NCBI GenBank assembly: GCA_016930895.1
Contig: JAFGFV010000450.1
Location: 1 to 14,490, forward strand
Length of the DNA stretch: 14,490 nt
Direction of reading: 5' to 3'
Source of the DNA: Spirochaetales bacterium
GTDB lineage: Bacteria > Spirochaetota > Spirochaetia > SZUA-6 > DRHE01
The position numbers and the translations under genes were made by a program. Positions 6,132 to 13,616 of this stretch are shown in pieces. The stretch's first letter is position 1, and each line of letters opens with the position of its first letter. The notes below the pieces were generated by a model. It searched no databases. It saw only the letters and a list, made by a program, of their open reading frames with translations, and had not been told where the DNA came from.

Positions 6132-7460
6132 ATGGATCCCCTGCTGGAACGCCTGTATTCCATGGGCCGGAAGGAAAAAGAGGCCTGCGAGAAGCACCTG
6201 ATGATCGGCGGGGGTACCCGCCCGGCGCCCACCGTCGTGCGAGGCAAGGGGGTGTGGCTGGAGGACATCGAGGGCAGACGCTACATCGACTGCACCTCCC
6301 AGAGCTGGGTCATGTACCTGGGCTTCGCCAACGAAGAGTTAAACCGCACGGTTTACGAGCACACCCAGAGCATCAGCCACGTACACCAGGGCTTCGACAC
6401 TCCGTCGCGGTTCGCCCTGGCCAAGAAGCTGGCGGAGCTGGCGCCGAAGAAGATCAACCGGGTGTCCTTCACCGTGGGCGGGGCCCTGGCCGTGGAGGGG
6501 GGCCTGAAGATCGCGGTCAAGAACCGGGAGAACGCCCAGGAGTTCATCTGCCTGATGGACGCCTACCATGGCACCTCCCTCGGGGTGCTGGGCTCCAACT
6601 GGGCCTCTACCCGGGCCGCGGGCAAGTACATCGGCGGGGCCCGCTTCAACCGCCTGACCCGGCAGTTCGTCCGGGTGCCCAACCCCTACTGCTACCGCTG
6701 TCCCCTCGGGCTGGAGCAGGGGTCCTGCGGAATGATGTGCCTCAAGATCTTGCGCCTGACCATCGAGAGGGGGGTGAATGGCCCCGTGGCCGGAATCCTG
6801 ATGGAGCCCCTGCAGGCATCCGGCGGGCAGATCATCTTCCCCAAGGAATACCACCAGGGGGTGCGCGCCCTGTGCGACGAGTTCCAGATACCGCTGATCT
6901 GGGACGAGATCCAGACCTACTGCCGCATCGGCACCTGGTTCGCCAGCGGCTACTATGGGGTGGAGCCGGACGTGATCTGCCTGGGCAAGGGCCTGGGCGG
7001 GGGCTACCCGATCGCCGCCACCATGATCAGCGACGACCTGGAGGGCTTCTCCGCCGACACGGAGGAGCTGCACACCTTCGCCAACAACACCGTCTCCCAG
7101 GTGGCGGCCCTCAAGCTCATCCAGATGCTCGAGGGCGGAATCCTGGAGAACTGCAGCCGCATGGGGAACTACCTGGGCGAGGGCCTGCGGGTGCTCCAGA
7201 AGGACTTCCCGAGGATCGGGGACGTGCGCCAGGCGGGCCTGCACATCGGGGTGGAGCTCGTCAAGGACCCGGAGACCCGGGAGGCGGACGGCGAGCTGCT
7301 CAGTTCCGTGCGCTCCTACGGCATGGAGCACGGGGTGCTGTTCGGGGTGGGGGGCATGCTCAAGAACGTGCTCAAGGTCAAGCCGCCGTTCATCATCAGC
7401 CGGGAGGAGGCAGACACGGTCCTGTCCGTGATCGCCGAGGCCCTGAAGACGCTCACCTGA
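6132..7460 (+). CDS. Class III (omega) PLP-dependent aminotransferase
   Basis: A 442-residue protein of normal length for class III aminotransferases. Visible landmarks are the N-terminal VWLEDIEGRRYIDCTS strand (about 41-56), the phosphate-binding segment GGALAVEGGLK (116-126), YHG at 145-147, WDEIQ (257-261, D258 contacting the PLP ring nitrogen) and the Schiff-base lysine K286 in LGKGLGGGYP. A cysteine cluster, YCYRCPLGL...SCGMMC, places Cys at 187, 190, 199 and 203. Similar Cys-rich insertions occur in other members and may bind metal or an Fe-S cluster. The family moves amino groups between omega-amines or amino sugars and a keto acid; the substrate cannot be named. ATG 6132 has AAAGGA eight bases upstream. 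It heads the plus-strand cluster under its own strong promoter, and the next gene follows 48 bases later. Confidence 0.88.
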   Translation: MDPLLERLYSMGRKEKEACEKHLMIGGGTRPAPTVVRGKGVWLEDIEGRRYIDCTSQSWVMYLGFANEELNRTVYEHTQSISHVHQGFDTPSRFALAKKLAELAPKKINRVSFTVGGALAVEGGLKIAVKNRENAQEFICLMDAYHGTSLGVLGSNWASTRAAGKYIGGARFNRLTRQFVRVPNPYCYRCPLGLEQGSCGMMCLKILRLTIERGVNGPVAGILMEPLQASGGQIIFPKEYHQGVRALCDEFQIPLIWDEIQTYCRIGTWFASGYYGVEPDVICLGKGLGGGYPIAATMISDDLEGFSADTEELHTFANNTVSQVAALKLIQMLEGGILENCSRMGNYLGEGLRVLQKDFPRIGDVRQAGLHIGVELVKDPETREADGELLSSVRSYGMEHGVLFGVGGMLKNVLKVKPPFIISREEADTVLSVIAEALKTLT

Positions 7461-7462
7461 GC

Positions 7463-7494
7463 GCCGCGGTGAGACCCAGCCGCGGTGAGACCCC
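7463..7494 (+). repeat. Two tandem 16-base repeats between two genes
   Basis: GCCGCGGTGAGACCCA (7463-7478) is followed at once by a copy (7479-7494) differing only in its last base. It fills the gap between the aminotransferase stop and the ribosome binding site of the next gene, and looks like a recent local duplication. Confidence 0.85.
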
Positions 7495-7508
7495 AAGGAG
7501 GAGGAACC

Positions 7509-8483
7509 ATGTCGGAGTGCAAGATCGCCAGCGGGTTCGCCCCGTTCAGTCCCTGCGCGGACCGCTTCAACGTGGCGGGGTACAGAGAGCCCATGTCCCT
7601 GGCCGAGCAGTTCGAGGCCGCGGCGGCCATCAAGGGCTTCGGCGGGGTAGGCCTGGACTACCCATACCAGTTCACCAGGGCCGGTGAGGTCAGGCCGCTC
7701 CTCGAGAAAACCGGGCTGCAGTTCGTGACCCTCGAGATCGGCCTGTACCCGGACCGAAAGTGGAAGCACGGGACCTTCACGGCCCCGGATCCGGGGGTCC
7801 GCCGGGAGGCCATCGAGATGAGCAAGCGGGCCCTGGACATGGCTGCGGAGCTCGGGGCGGCGGACGTGCTCATGTGGCCAGGGCAGGACGGCTTCGACTA
7901 CCCCCTGCAGAGTGACTACCAGAAGTACTGGAGCCTGCTCGTGGACGGGATCGGCGAGGTGGGGGCTCACCGCCCGGACGTCAAGATCGCGATCGAGTAC
8001 AAGCGGATGGAGCCCCGGACCAACTGCTACGTCCGCAACGCCGGGGTCTTGCTGGCAATCCTGAACGAGCTGCGGATGGACAACGTCGGGGGCTGCGTGG
8101 ACCTGGGGCACAGCCTGGTGGCGGGGGAAAACCCCGGGGAGGCGGTGGTGCTGCTCGCCCGGGCCAGGAAGCTCTTTCAGGTGCACATCAACGACAACTA
8201 CCGGGACTGGGACCACGACCTGATCGTGGGCAGCGTGAGTTTCTGGGAAACCCTGGAGTTCTTCTACTGGCTGCGGCGCTGCGGCTGGGAAGGGTGGTAC
8301 ATCCTGGACATCTTCCCGTACAGGCTGGACGGGTCGGGGTCCCTGCAGCAGGGGGTGGACCGCACCCGCTTCTTCGTGGAGCTGGCCGGCAGGATCGACT
8401 CGAGGGAGCTCCGGGGGGCCCTGGAACGGGCCGACGTCCTGGCCGCGGGAAAGGAATTGTGGTCGAAGGTGTTCGGGGCGTGA
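7509..8483 (+). CDS. Sugar isomerase/epimerase-like TIM-barrel protein (xylose isomerase-like superfamily)
   Basis: A 324-residue protein with the divalent-metal TIM-barrel pattern of the xylose isomerase-like/AP endonuclease 2 superfamily. Candidate ligands in order are E163 in AIEYK, D198 and H201 in CVDLGHS, H226 and D229 in QVHINDN, D235-x-D237 in DWDHDL and D267 in ILDIFP. The D-x-D pair and the WPGQDGFDY strand (123-131) are closer to xylose and L-rhamnose isomerases than to endonuclease IV. It probably interconverts an aldose and ketose, or epimerises a ketose, in the cytosol; the sugar is unknown. ATG 7509 is preceded by AAGGAGGAGG, a strong ribosome binding site, so an upstream in-frame start at 7485 is not preferred. 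It is co-directional with the aminotransferase and probably co-transcribed with it. Confidence 0.82.
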   Translation: MSECKIASGFAPFSPCADRFNVAGYREPMSLAEQFEAAAAIKGFGGVGLDYPYQFTRAGEVRPLLEKTGLQFVTLEIGLYPDRKWKHGTFTAPDPGVRREAIEMSKRALDMAAELGAADVLMWPGQDGFDYPLQSDYQKYWSLLVDGIGEVGAHRPDVKIAIEYKRMEPRTNCYVRNAGVLLAILNELRMDNVGGCVDLGHSLVAGENPGEAVVLLARARKLFQVHINDNYRDWDHDLIVGSVSFWETLEFFYWLRRCGWEGWYILDIFPYRLDGSGSLQQGVDRTRFFVELAGRIDSRELRGALERADVLAAGKELWSKVFGA

Positions 8484-8514
8484 GCCCGGCGATAGATGTG
8501 TTGAAGTGACAAGA

Positions 8515-8543
8515 ATTGTGAAAAGTTGCGTGATTCTGTTGCG
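8515..8543 (+). promoter_or_regulatory. Candidate operator, copy 2, with GTTGCG direct repeats
   Basis: ATTGTGAAAAGTTG (8515-8528) matches 6102-6115 at 13 of 14 positions. It overlaps the first of two GTTGCG repeats (8525-8530, 8538-8543; 13-base period). The TTGCG element followed by GATT also appears on the minus strand around 6099-6089. This copy lies upstream of the -35 element, unlike copy 1. Confidence 0.45.
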
Positions 8544-8550
8544 ATTTTTC

Positions 8551-8578
8551 TTGACAGCCCACCGGGAGCGTCTATACT
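8551..8578 (+). promoter_or_regulatory. Predicted sigma-70 promoter for the URO-D/ABC transporter operon
   Basis: A perfect TTGACA (8551-8556) and TATACT (8573-8578, 5/6) with a 16-base spacer lie in an AT-rich patch of the 135-base gap. The predicted leader before the GTG at 8619 is about 34 bases. Confidence 0.7.
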
Positions 8579-8618
8579 GATGCATATTCCTGCGGGGAGG
8601 GAATAGGAAGGCCGGAGC

Positions 8619-9818
8619 GTGGATCACAAGAGCAGGGTCCGCAACGCGATCCTCTTCGAAGATGTGGACAGACCTCCCTTCGACCTCTTCGACGAGTGCG
8701 GATCCCTGTTCACCGACGGACGCTACGACCCCTCCCTGCGCTTGGGGCTCTCCCTCCCGGAGCAGATCGAAGCCCGCCTGCGCTTCCACCGGGAGCTCGA
8801 TACCGACCTGATCTTCGATGCCCCGGTGATTGGCGTCGGGCAGAGCGCCTGCCGATCCTCCGTCGCACCCGAGCTCGCCGACCGCTTCGAGCTCTCGGGG
8901 GCCCGTTTCCCCGTGACCGCCTGCCTGTGGATGCCCTGGCCGCCGCGGGTGGCGCCCAGGCCCGGGCACTCCCTGCGGGAGGTCGACAACGTCGGCTTCG
9001 TGATCGAGTGGGACAACGGGCTCGAGCTCCCGATGTTCGTGGAGACCGCCAGCGGCAACCCCTCTGGATACGACACCCTGATGAAGGACCGGGAGCAGTG
9101 GCCCTTGTGGAAGCAGGTGTTCACCCCCAGTCTGGCAGCTTTCGACTACACCCTGACCGACTGGCTCCTCGAGCAGACTCATGGTGACGTGGCCCTGTAC
9201 GGCACGATCATCTGCCCGTTCAGTCTGGTAGCGGTGCTCCTGGGGATCGAGAAGGGGATCACGGTGTTCCTCGAGGACCCGGAGTTCGCTCGGGAGCTGA
9301 TGGAGTTTTTCTCGGAAGCCTCGATTGAGGCGGGCAGGGACCTGATCCGCCACGGTGTGGACACCCTGCGGGTAGGCGGGGCCTGGACCAGCCTGCTGGG
9401 CCCCGAGACGTACCGGGAGTTGGTGCTGCCCTACCACCGCCGGGTGGCCGGGGCTCTGCGCGCCGCCGGGGGGCTCTCCCTCCTGCACTGCTGCGGCCAC
9501 GTGTGCCGGATGCTGGAGGCGTACGCCGAGGCCGGGTGGGACGGCCTGGAGCCCTTGACTCCCCCGCCCCTGGGGGACTCGGAGCTGGCCGACGCCAAGC
9601 GGCGGGTGGGTAATCGGGTGTGTCTCAAGGGCAACCTGGACCCTGTCCACGTCATGCTCGAGGGGGACAGCGACTCGGTGGCCCGGGCTGTCCGGGACTG
9701 CCTGGCGGCGGGAGCGCCGGGCGGGGGGTACGTGTTTTCGGTGGCCGACTGCATGGCCCCGGGGACGCCCCGGGCGCACATGGAGATCGTGGCCGAGATC
9801 GTTCACGGCCATCGGTAG
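8619..9818 (+). CDS. URO-D superfamily protein with intact HxC...C metal site
   Basis: A 399-residue uroporphyrinogen decarboxylase/MtaA-CmuA superfamily protein. The start resembles the family N-terminus (SRVRNAILFEDVDRPPFD, 5-22). The C-terminal metal motif is LLHCCGH (288-294), giving H290-x-C292, with C378 in SVADC as the likely third ligand, as in zinc-dependent corrinoid methyltransferases. GWDGLEPLTPPP (306-317) and VCLKGNLDPVHVML (334-347) are typical barrel strands. No corrinoid protein or reductive activator is seen in the window, so a methyl-transfer role remains an inference. GTG 8619 is preceded by AGGAAGG (8605-8611) with a 7-base spacer. It is the first gene of the transporter operon and is only distantly similar to the URO-D protein at 1764-2816. 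Confidence 0.85.
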   Translation: MDHKSRVRNAILFEDVDRPPFDLFDECGSLFTDGRYDPSLRLGLSLPEQIEARLRFHRELDTDLIFDAPVIGVGQSACRSSVAPELADRFELSGARFPVTACLWMPWPPRVAPRPGHSLREVDNVGFVIEWDNGLELPMFVETASGNPSGYDTLMKDREQWPLWKQVFTPSLAAFDYTLTDWLLEQTHGDVALYGTIICPFSLVAVLLGIEKGITVFLEDPEFARELMEFFSEASIEAGRDLIRHGVDTLRVGGAWTSLLGPETYRELVLPYHRRVAGALRAAGGLSLLHCCGHVCRMLEAYAEAGWDGLEPLTPPPLGDSELADAKRRVGNRVCLKGNLDPVHVMLEGDSDSVARAVRDCLAAGAPGGGYVFSVADCMAPGTPRAHMEIVAEIVHGHR

Positions 9819-9891
9819 TTCGACAGGTCGGTAGCTCGGTATCAGTAACCTCGCGTGCCGGGGGAGCCCATAGAGAGGAGGAGGTTAAGGA

Positions 9892-10887
9892 ATGAAAGGA
9901 CCAACCAAGAGGACGCTGACAATCGTTCTCTGCCTGGCCTTCGCACTGTCTGCGGCCGGAGGCATGTTCGCGGCCGGCCAGAAAGAGGCGCCAGCCGGGG
10001 AAGCCGGGTACACCCTGGGCATCAGCAACTACATGGACTCCTTCGAGTTCTGCTTCAAGGTGCACCAGAACATCGAGGAGTGGGCCAAGAAGTACGGGAT
10101 CAAGACCATCTACTCCGAGGCCAAAATGGAGCCGGAGAAGGTGAAGGCCAACCTCGACACCTTCGCGGTCCAGGGGGTCGACGCGATCTTCGAGTTCAAC
10201 TGGATCACCGAAGTCACGGAGAAGTGGGTCAAGGACAATCCGGACATCGTCATGGTCACTGGGGACTACATCGTGGAGGGGGCCTACTACTTCGGGGCCA
10301 ACCAATACGAGGCCGGCGTGGTCCTGGGCCGCTACCTGGCGGAACAGGTCAAGAAGCGCTGGAACGGCCGGGTCGACGCCATGGTCTTCGCGGCTTGCTA
10401 CCAGTGCGGGCCACTGCTGATCCGGCGCATGGACGGGATCCGGGACGGCTACAAGGAGACCTACCCCGACTACCCGGAGGACAAGATCTTCCGCTTCGAG
10501 AACATGAGCGCGGACGGCCAGATCGTCAATACCAAGCGGATCGTCACCGACTTCTACACGGCGCATCCGGCGATGACCCACATCGTGGTGGGCACGAACA
10601 ACGACGAGGGCGGCCTGGGAGCGCTTTCCGCGGTGGAGACCATGGGGAACGAAGAGAATTTCTTCATCGTATCCCACGGAGGGGACACTCCGTTCCAGGA
10701 GAAGATTCGGGCCGGCAAAGGCAACGTCTGGATCGGCTCCACTGCCTACATGCCGGAGCGCTACGGCGAGTTCATGATCCCCTGGCTCAAGGACATCCTG
10801 GACGGCAAGGACGTGCCGCGGGAGATGTCCCCGGAGCACTTTGTGCTGACCGCCGAGAACATCGACCGGTACTATCCGAAAAACTGA
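9892..10887 (+). CDS. Periplasmic sugar-type binding protein (RbsB-like) of the ABC transporter
   Basis: A 331-residue secreted solute-binding protein. A signal peptide (about 1-28, ending MFAA before GQKE) is followed by the two-lobed type 1 periplasmic binding fold: LGISNYMDSFEFCFKV (42-57), FAVQGVDAIFEFNW (91-104), YYFGANQYEAGVVLGRYLAEQ (132-152) and IVVGTNNDEGGLGAL (231-245). The PERYGEF (288-294) and ENIDRYYP (322-329) elements are shared with the binding protein at 4819-5871. The FAAGQKE cleavage region is reminiscent of spirochaetal binding proteins. ATG 9892 is preceded by AGGAGGAGGT, among the strongest ribosome binding sites here, fitting the higher amount of binding protein an importer needs. 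The permease and ATPase follow directly. The ligand is probably a sugar or polyol, not identifiable further. Confidence 0.9.
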   Translation: MKGPTKRTLTIVLCLAFALSAAGGMFAAGQKEAPAGEAGYTLGISNYMDSFEFCFKVHQNIEEWAKKYGIKTIYSEAKMEPEKVKANLDTFAVQGVDAIFEFNWITEVTEKWVKDNPDIVMVTGDYIVEGAYYFGANQYEAGVVLGRYLAEQVKKRWNGRVDAMVFAACYQCGPLLIRRMDGIRDGYKETYPDYPEDKIFRFENMSADGQIVNTKRIVTDFYTAHPAMTHIVVGTNNDEGGLGALSAVETMGNEENFFIVSHGGDTPFQEKIRAGKGNVWIGSTAYMPERYGEFMIPWLKDILDGKDVPREMSPEHFVLTAENIDRYYPKN

Positions 10888-10947
10888 AAGCAAGCAGCGC
10901 TCCCCCGGGCGTGAGGCTGTCATCATTCGGTCCAGAGGTGCAAGAGA

Positions 10948-11946
10948 ATGGATGAACCCAGAAGCGCCGGAGAGGAACCGGCGCGGAGACGGGCGCTGCC
11001 CGGCTTCGTGCGCAAGCTGAGCTCCTCCGGCGAGATCCTCAGCATCCTGATCGCCCTGATCATTCTGTGCGTGTTCTTTTCCCTCACGTCCCCGTATTTC
11101 CTGACGATCCGCAACATCCTGAACTTCACGATGAACACGTCGATCCTGGGGATCATGGCGGCGGGGCTGTTCATCGCCATGGTCATCGGAGAAATCGACG
11201 TCTCCCAGTACTCGATCGTGGCCCTGTCGACGGCGGTCATGGTGATCTCCATCCGCCGCGGCATGGACGGCGGCCTGGCCATCGTGATGTCCTTCGGCAT
11301 CGCGATTCTCTGCGGGGTCATCAACGGCTCCTTGGTCGCGTTCCTGCGGATCAACCCGATCATCACCACTCTCGGGGCGATGATGATCTATCGGGGGATT
11401 GCCTACAACATCACCCAGGCGAAAGCCATGGGGGTCACCGGGGCTTTTTTCGAGACCGTGGGCTCCGGCCGGTTCCTGGGCATTCCCGCCAGCGTGTACA
11501 TCATGCTGGGTCTGTTCCTCCTGGTGCACGTGATCCTGACCTACACCGCTCACGGGAAGCGGGTGTACGCGGTCGGCGGCAACGCAGAAGCCAGCTACAT
11601 CTCCGGCATCAACGTTCGCATGGTGCGCTTCTGGGGAATGGTGGCGAGCTCCGCCGCGGCCGGGCTGGCCGGACTGGTCTTCGTGTCCCAGGTCGGAGCC
11701 ACCGTGCCCACGGTGGGGGAGGCCGGCCTCATGGACGTGGTCACGGCCGTCATCCTGGGCGGGATCAGTCTCTCCGGCGGCAAGGGCAGGATCGGGGGGA
11801 CGCTGATCGGGGTGCTGATCCTCGCCGTGCTCCAGAACGGCATGGTGCTGATCAACGTGCAGAGCTACTACCAGCTCATGGTCAAGGGCGTCGTCATCCT
11901 GCTGGCCGTGCTGGTGGACTCGCTGCGCGGGGGAGGGTTCAAGTGA
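10948..11946 (+). CDS. ABC transporter permease, RbsC/FrcC (CUT2) family
   Basis: A 332-residue integral membrane protein with about eight to ten hydrophobic segments starting at residue 30. The family motif usually written GGIDLSVG appears as IGEIDVSQ (80-87). The cytoplasmic coupling loop HGKRVYAVGGNAEASYISGI (202-221) and the VTAVILGGISLSGGKGRIGG block (265-284) are characteristic of ribose, fructose and AI-2 permeases. It would form the homodimeric channel of an importer with the binding protein just upstream and the ATPase just downstream. AGAGGTG (10934-10940) lies 7 bases before the ATG. The stop overlaps the ATPase start by four bases (GTGA). Confidence 0.93.
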   Translation: MDEPRSAGEEPARRRALPGFVRKLSSSGEILSILIALIILCVFFSLTSPYFLTIRNILNFTMNTSILGIMAAGLFIAMVIGEIDVSQYSIVALSTAVMVISIRRGMDGGLAIVMSFGIAILCGVINGSLVAFLRINPIITTLGAMMIYRGIAYNITQAKAMGVTGAFFETVGSGRFLGIPASVYIMLGLFLLVHVILTYTAHGKRVYAVGGNAEASYISGINVRMVRFWGMVASSAAAGLAGLVFVSQVGATVPTVGEAGLMDVVTAVILGGISLSGGKGRIGGTLIGVLILAVLQNGMVLINVQSYYQLMVKGVVILLAVLVDSLRGGGFK

Positions 11947-12722
11947 CGATACCGACAATCGATCAGGACTGCGTCCTGGAAATGCGGGACATCCACAAGT
12001 CATTTGGGGGCCTGAAGGCCCTGGACGGGGTGAACCTCGACCTGCGCTGCGGGGAGGTGCTCGGGCTGGTGGGCGACAACGCGGCCGGGAAATCCACCCT
12101 GATGAAGATCCTGACCGGCTTCTACCACGCCGATGCCGGGTCGATATGGCTGGACGGCAAGGAGGTGCACATCGAGAGCCCCAAGATCTCAAAGCGCCTC
12201 GGGATCGAAATGGTGTACCAGAACCTGGAGCTCTGCCAGAACCTGAACGTGGCCGAGAACCTGTTTCTCGGCCGGGAGCTGCAGCGTGACCCGGTGTTCC
12301 GGTTCCTGAAGCTCAGGCAGATGGAGCGCAAGTCCGTCGAGATCCTGCGCAAGCTCAAGATCGACATCGAGGATCCCCGCAAGCGCGTGGACAGGCTCTC
12401 CGGAGGCCAGCAGCAGGCGGTAGCCATCAGCAAGGCGGTGAGCTTCGGCCCCAAGATGCTGATCCTGGACGAGCCCACCGCCAACCTGGCCCTCAAGGAG
12501 ATCGGGAAAGTCCTGGACATCGTCATGCAGCTCAAGGAGCACGGCATCCCGGCGATTTTCATCAGTCATCGCCTGGACGACGTCTTCCGGGTCTGCGACC
12601 GCATCCTCGTGCTTCGCGGAGGCCGCCGCGCCGCCCTCAAGAGAACCTCCGAGACGGAGCACGACGAGATCGTGCGCTACATGTTCCTGGGGGTGGGGGA
12701 GGAGAGCCCCCGGAGCGCCTGA
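11943..12722 (+). CDS. ABC transporter ATP-binding protein, single-domain RbsA/FrcA type
   Basis: A 259-residue ATPase with all nucleotide-binding motifs: Walker A GDNAAGKST (44-52), Q-loop VYQN (Q93), signature LSGGQQ (152-157), Walker B MLILDEP (172-178, catalytic E177) and switch histidine H209 in FISHR. Most sugar importers of this family use a fused two-domain RbsA/XylG protein of about 500 residues. This one has a single domain, like FrcA, and must work as a homodimer under the permease dimer. Start is GTG 11943, overlapping the permease stop by four bases; the open frame extending far upstream is antisense-free but meaningless permease overlap. It powers uptake of the ligand captured by the 9892-10887 product. 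Confidence 0.93.
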   Translation: MTIPTIDQDCVLEMRDIHKSFGGLKALDGVNLDLRCGEVLGLVGDNAAGKSTLMKILTGFYHADAGSIWLDGKEVHIESPKISKRLGIEMVYQNLELCQNLNVAENLFLGRELQRDPVFRFLKLRQMERKSVEILRKLKIDIEDPRKRVDRLSGGQQQAVAISKAVSFGPKMLILDEPTANLALKEIGKVLDIVMQLKEHGIPAIFISHRLDDVFRVCDRILVLRGGRRAALKRTSETEHDEIVRYMFLGVGEESPRSA

Positions 12723-12760
12723 GGCTCGACCGGGCCGTCTTGGCTGGGAGGAACACCTCG

Positions 12761-13573
12761 ATGACGAAAACCGACGATGCCCGAGAGGTCCAGCTGCTGT
12801 CCTTCGACCGCCGGAAGCGGATCCTGGAGATCGTCAACCAGAAGAAATCGGTGACCATCGACTCCCTGGCGGAGGTGCTGCCCGTATCGCGGATGACCGT
12901 GAGCCGGGATCTGGAGCGTCTGGAGAACGACGGCCTGCTCAAGCGGGTGCGGGGAGGGGCGGTGTCCCTTTCCCACATCGTGGTGGCGCCTCCCATGTCG
13001 CGCTCCGCCCGGGCCCTGACCGACGAGCAGAGGTGCATCGGCCGGACCGCAGCCGCCCGGGTCGCCAACGGGGACTTCCTGGTCATCGAGTCCGGCAGCA
13101 CCTGCCTGGCACTGGTGGAGCACCTCATGGACAAGGACAACCTGAAGATCGCTACCACCTCTCCCATGATCGCCATGCGTCTGGCGGAAATCGTGGAGCA
13201 GTTCGGGCGGAAGTACGAGATCATGCTGGCCGGCGGAATCCTGAACGTGTACAAGAATTTCGTGATGGGACCCACGGCGGTGGAGATGTTCGAGCGCTTG
13301 AACGTGGACATCGCCTTCGTAAGCGTGACGGCCATCGATGCCGAGGCGGGCATCACCGCCGACGAAGTGAACGAGAGCGCCGTGTCCAAGGTGATCCTGG
13401 AGCGCTGCGGCAGGAAGACCATCGGGCTCGTGGTGTCGAGCAAGTTCGACAATGCGTCTTTCTACAAGGTAGCCGACGTAACGGCTTTCGACGAGATCAT
13501 TACGGACAGGGGGCTGGACCGAGAGACGAAGAATCTGTTCGAGGAACGGGGGGTGCGCATCACCCTGTGTTGA
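12761..13573 (+). CDS. DeoR-family transcriptional regulator
   Basis: A 270-residue protein with the two-part DeoR architecture. An N-terminal winged helix-turn-helix (about 17-70) has recognition helix VSRMTVSRDLERL (42-54) and the wing KRVRGGAV (61-68). A C-terminal sugar-phosphate sensing domain follows. The sensing motif normally D-x-G-T-T reads ESGST (110-114). GPTAVEMFERLNVDIAF (170-186), VSSKFDNASF (225-234) and EIITDRG (245-251) correspond to the usual later blocks. DeoR proteins typically repress catabolic operons until a phosphorylated sugar binds. ATG 12761 is preferred because GGGAGG (12746-12751) lies upstream at good spacing; a TTG at 12740 is less likely. It lies within the transporter operon, 38 bases after the ATPase gene, and is the natural candidate to act on the repeated ATTGTGAAAA motifs. 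Confidence 0.92.
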   Translation: MTKTDDAREVQLLSFDRRKRILEIVNQKKSVTIDSLAEVLPVSRMTVSRDLERLENDGLLKRVRGGAVSLSHIVVAPPMSRSARALTDEQRCIGRTAAARVANGDFLVIESGSTCLALVEHLMDKDNLKIATTSPMIAMRLAEIVEQFGRKYEIMLAGGILNVYKNFVMGPTAVEMFERLNVDIAFVSVTAIDAEAGITADEVNESAVSKVILERCGRKTIGLVVSSKFDNASFYKVADVTAFDEIITDRGLDRETKNLFEERGVRITLC

Positions 13574-13616
13574 GGCGCCTGCGAGCAGACCCCGGGTGGA
13601 TGGGAGGAAGTCGGGC

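Noticed and set aside
6339..9812. Very long minus-strand open frame (1157 codons)
   Set aside because: It runs antisense through three well-supported genes, has a composition rich in Pro, Arg, Gly and His typical of GC-rich antisense frames, and shows no recognisable domain.
1764..9818. Heme-biosynthesis HemE as the identity of the URO-D proteins
   Set aside because: No porphyrin genes nearby, and the barrel motifs (HSDGD, HCCGH) match the methyltransferase-like branch rather than uroporphyrinogen decarboxylase.
9819..9891. Possible separate promoter before the binding-protein gene
   Set aside because: Only weak -35/-10-like matches; the gene is close enough to the preceding gene to share its transcript.
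9652..12192. Long minus-strand open frame (846 codons)
   Set aside because: Antisense to the binding protein, permease and ATPase genes, which have clear family motifs; the His/Asp-rich low-complexity translation is a mirror of GC-rich coding sequence.
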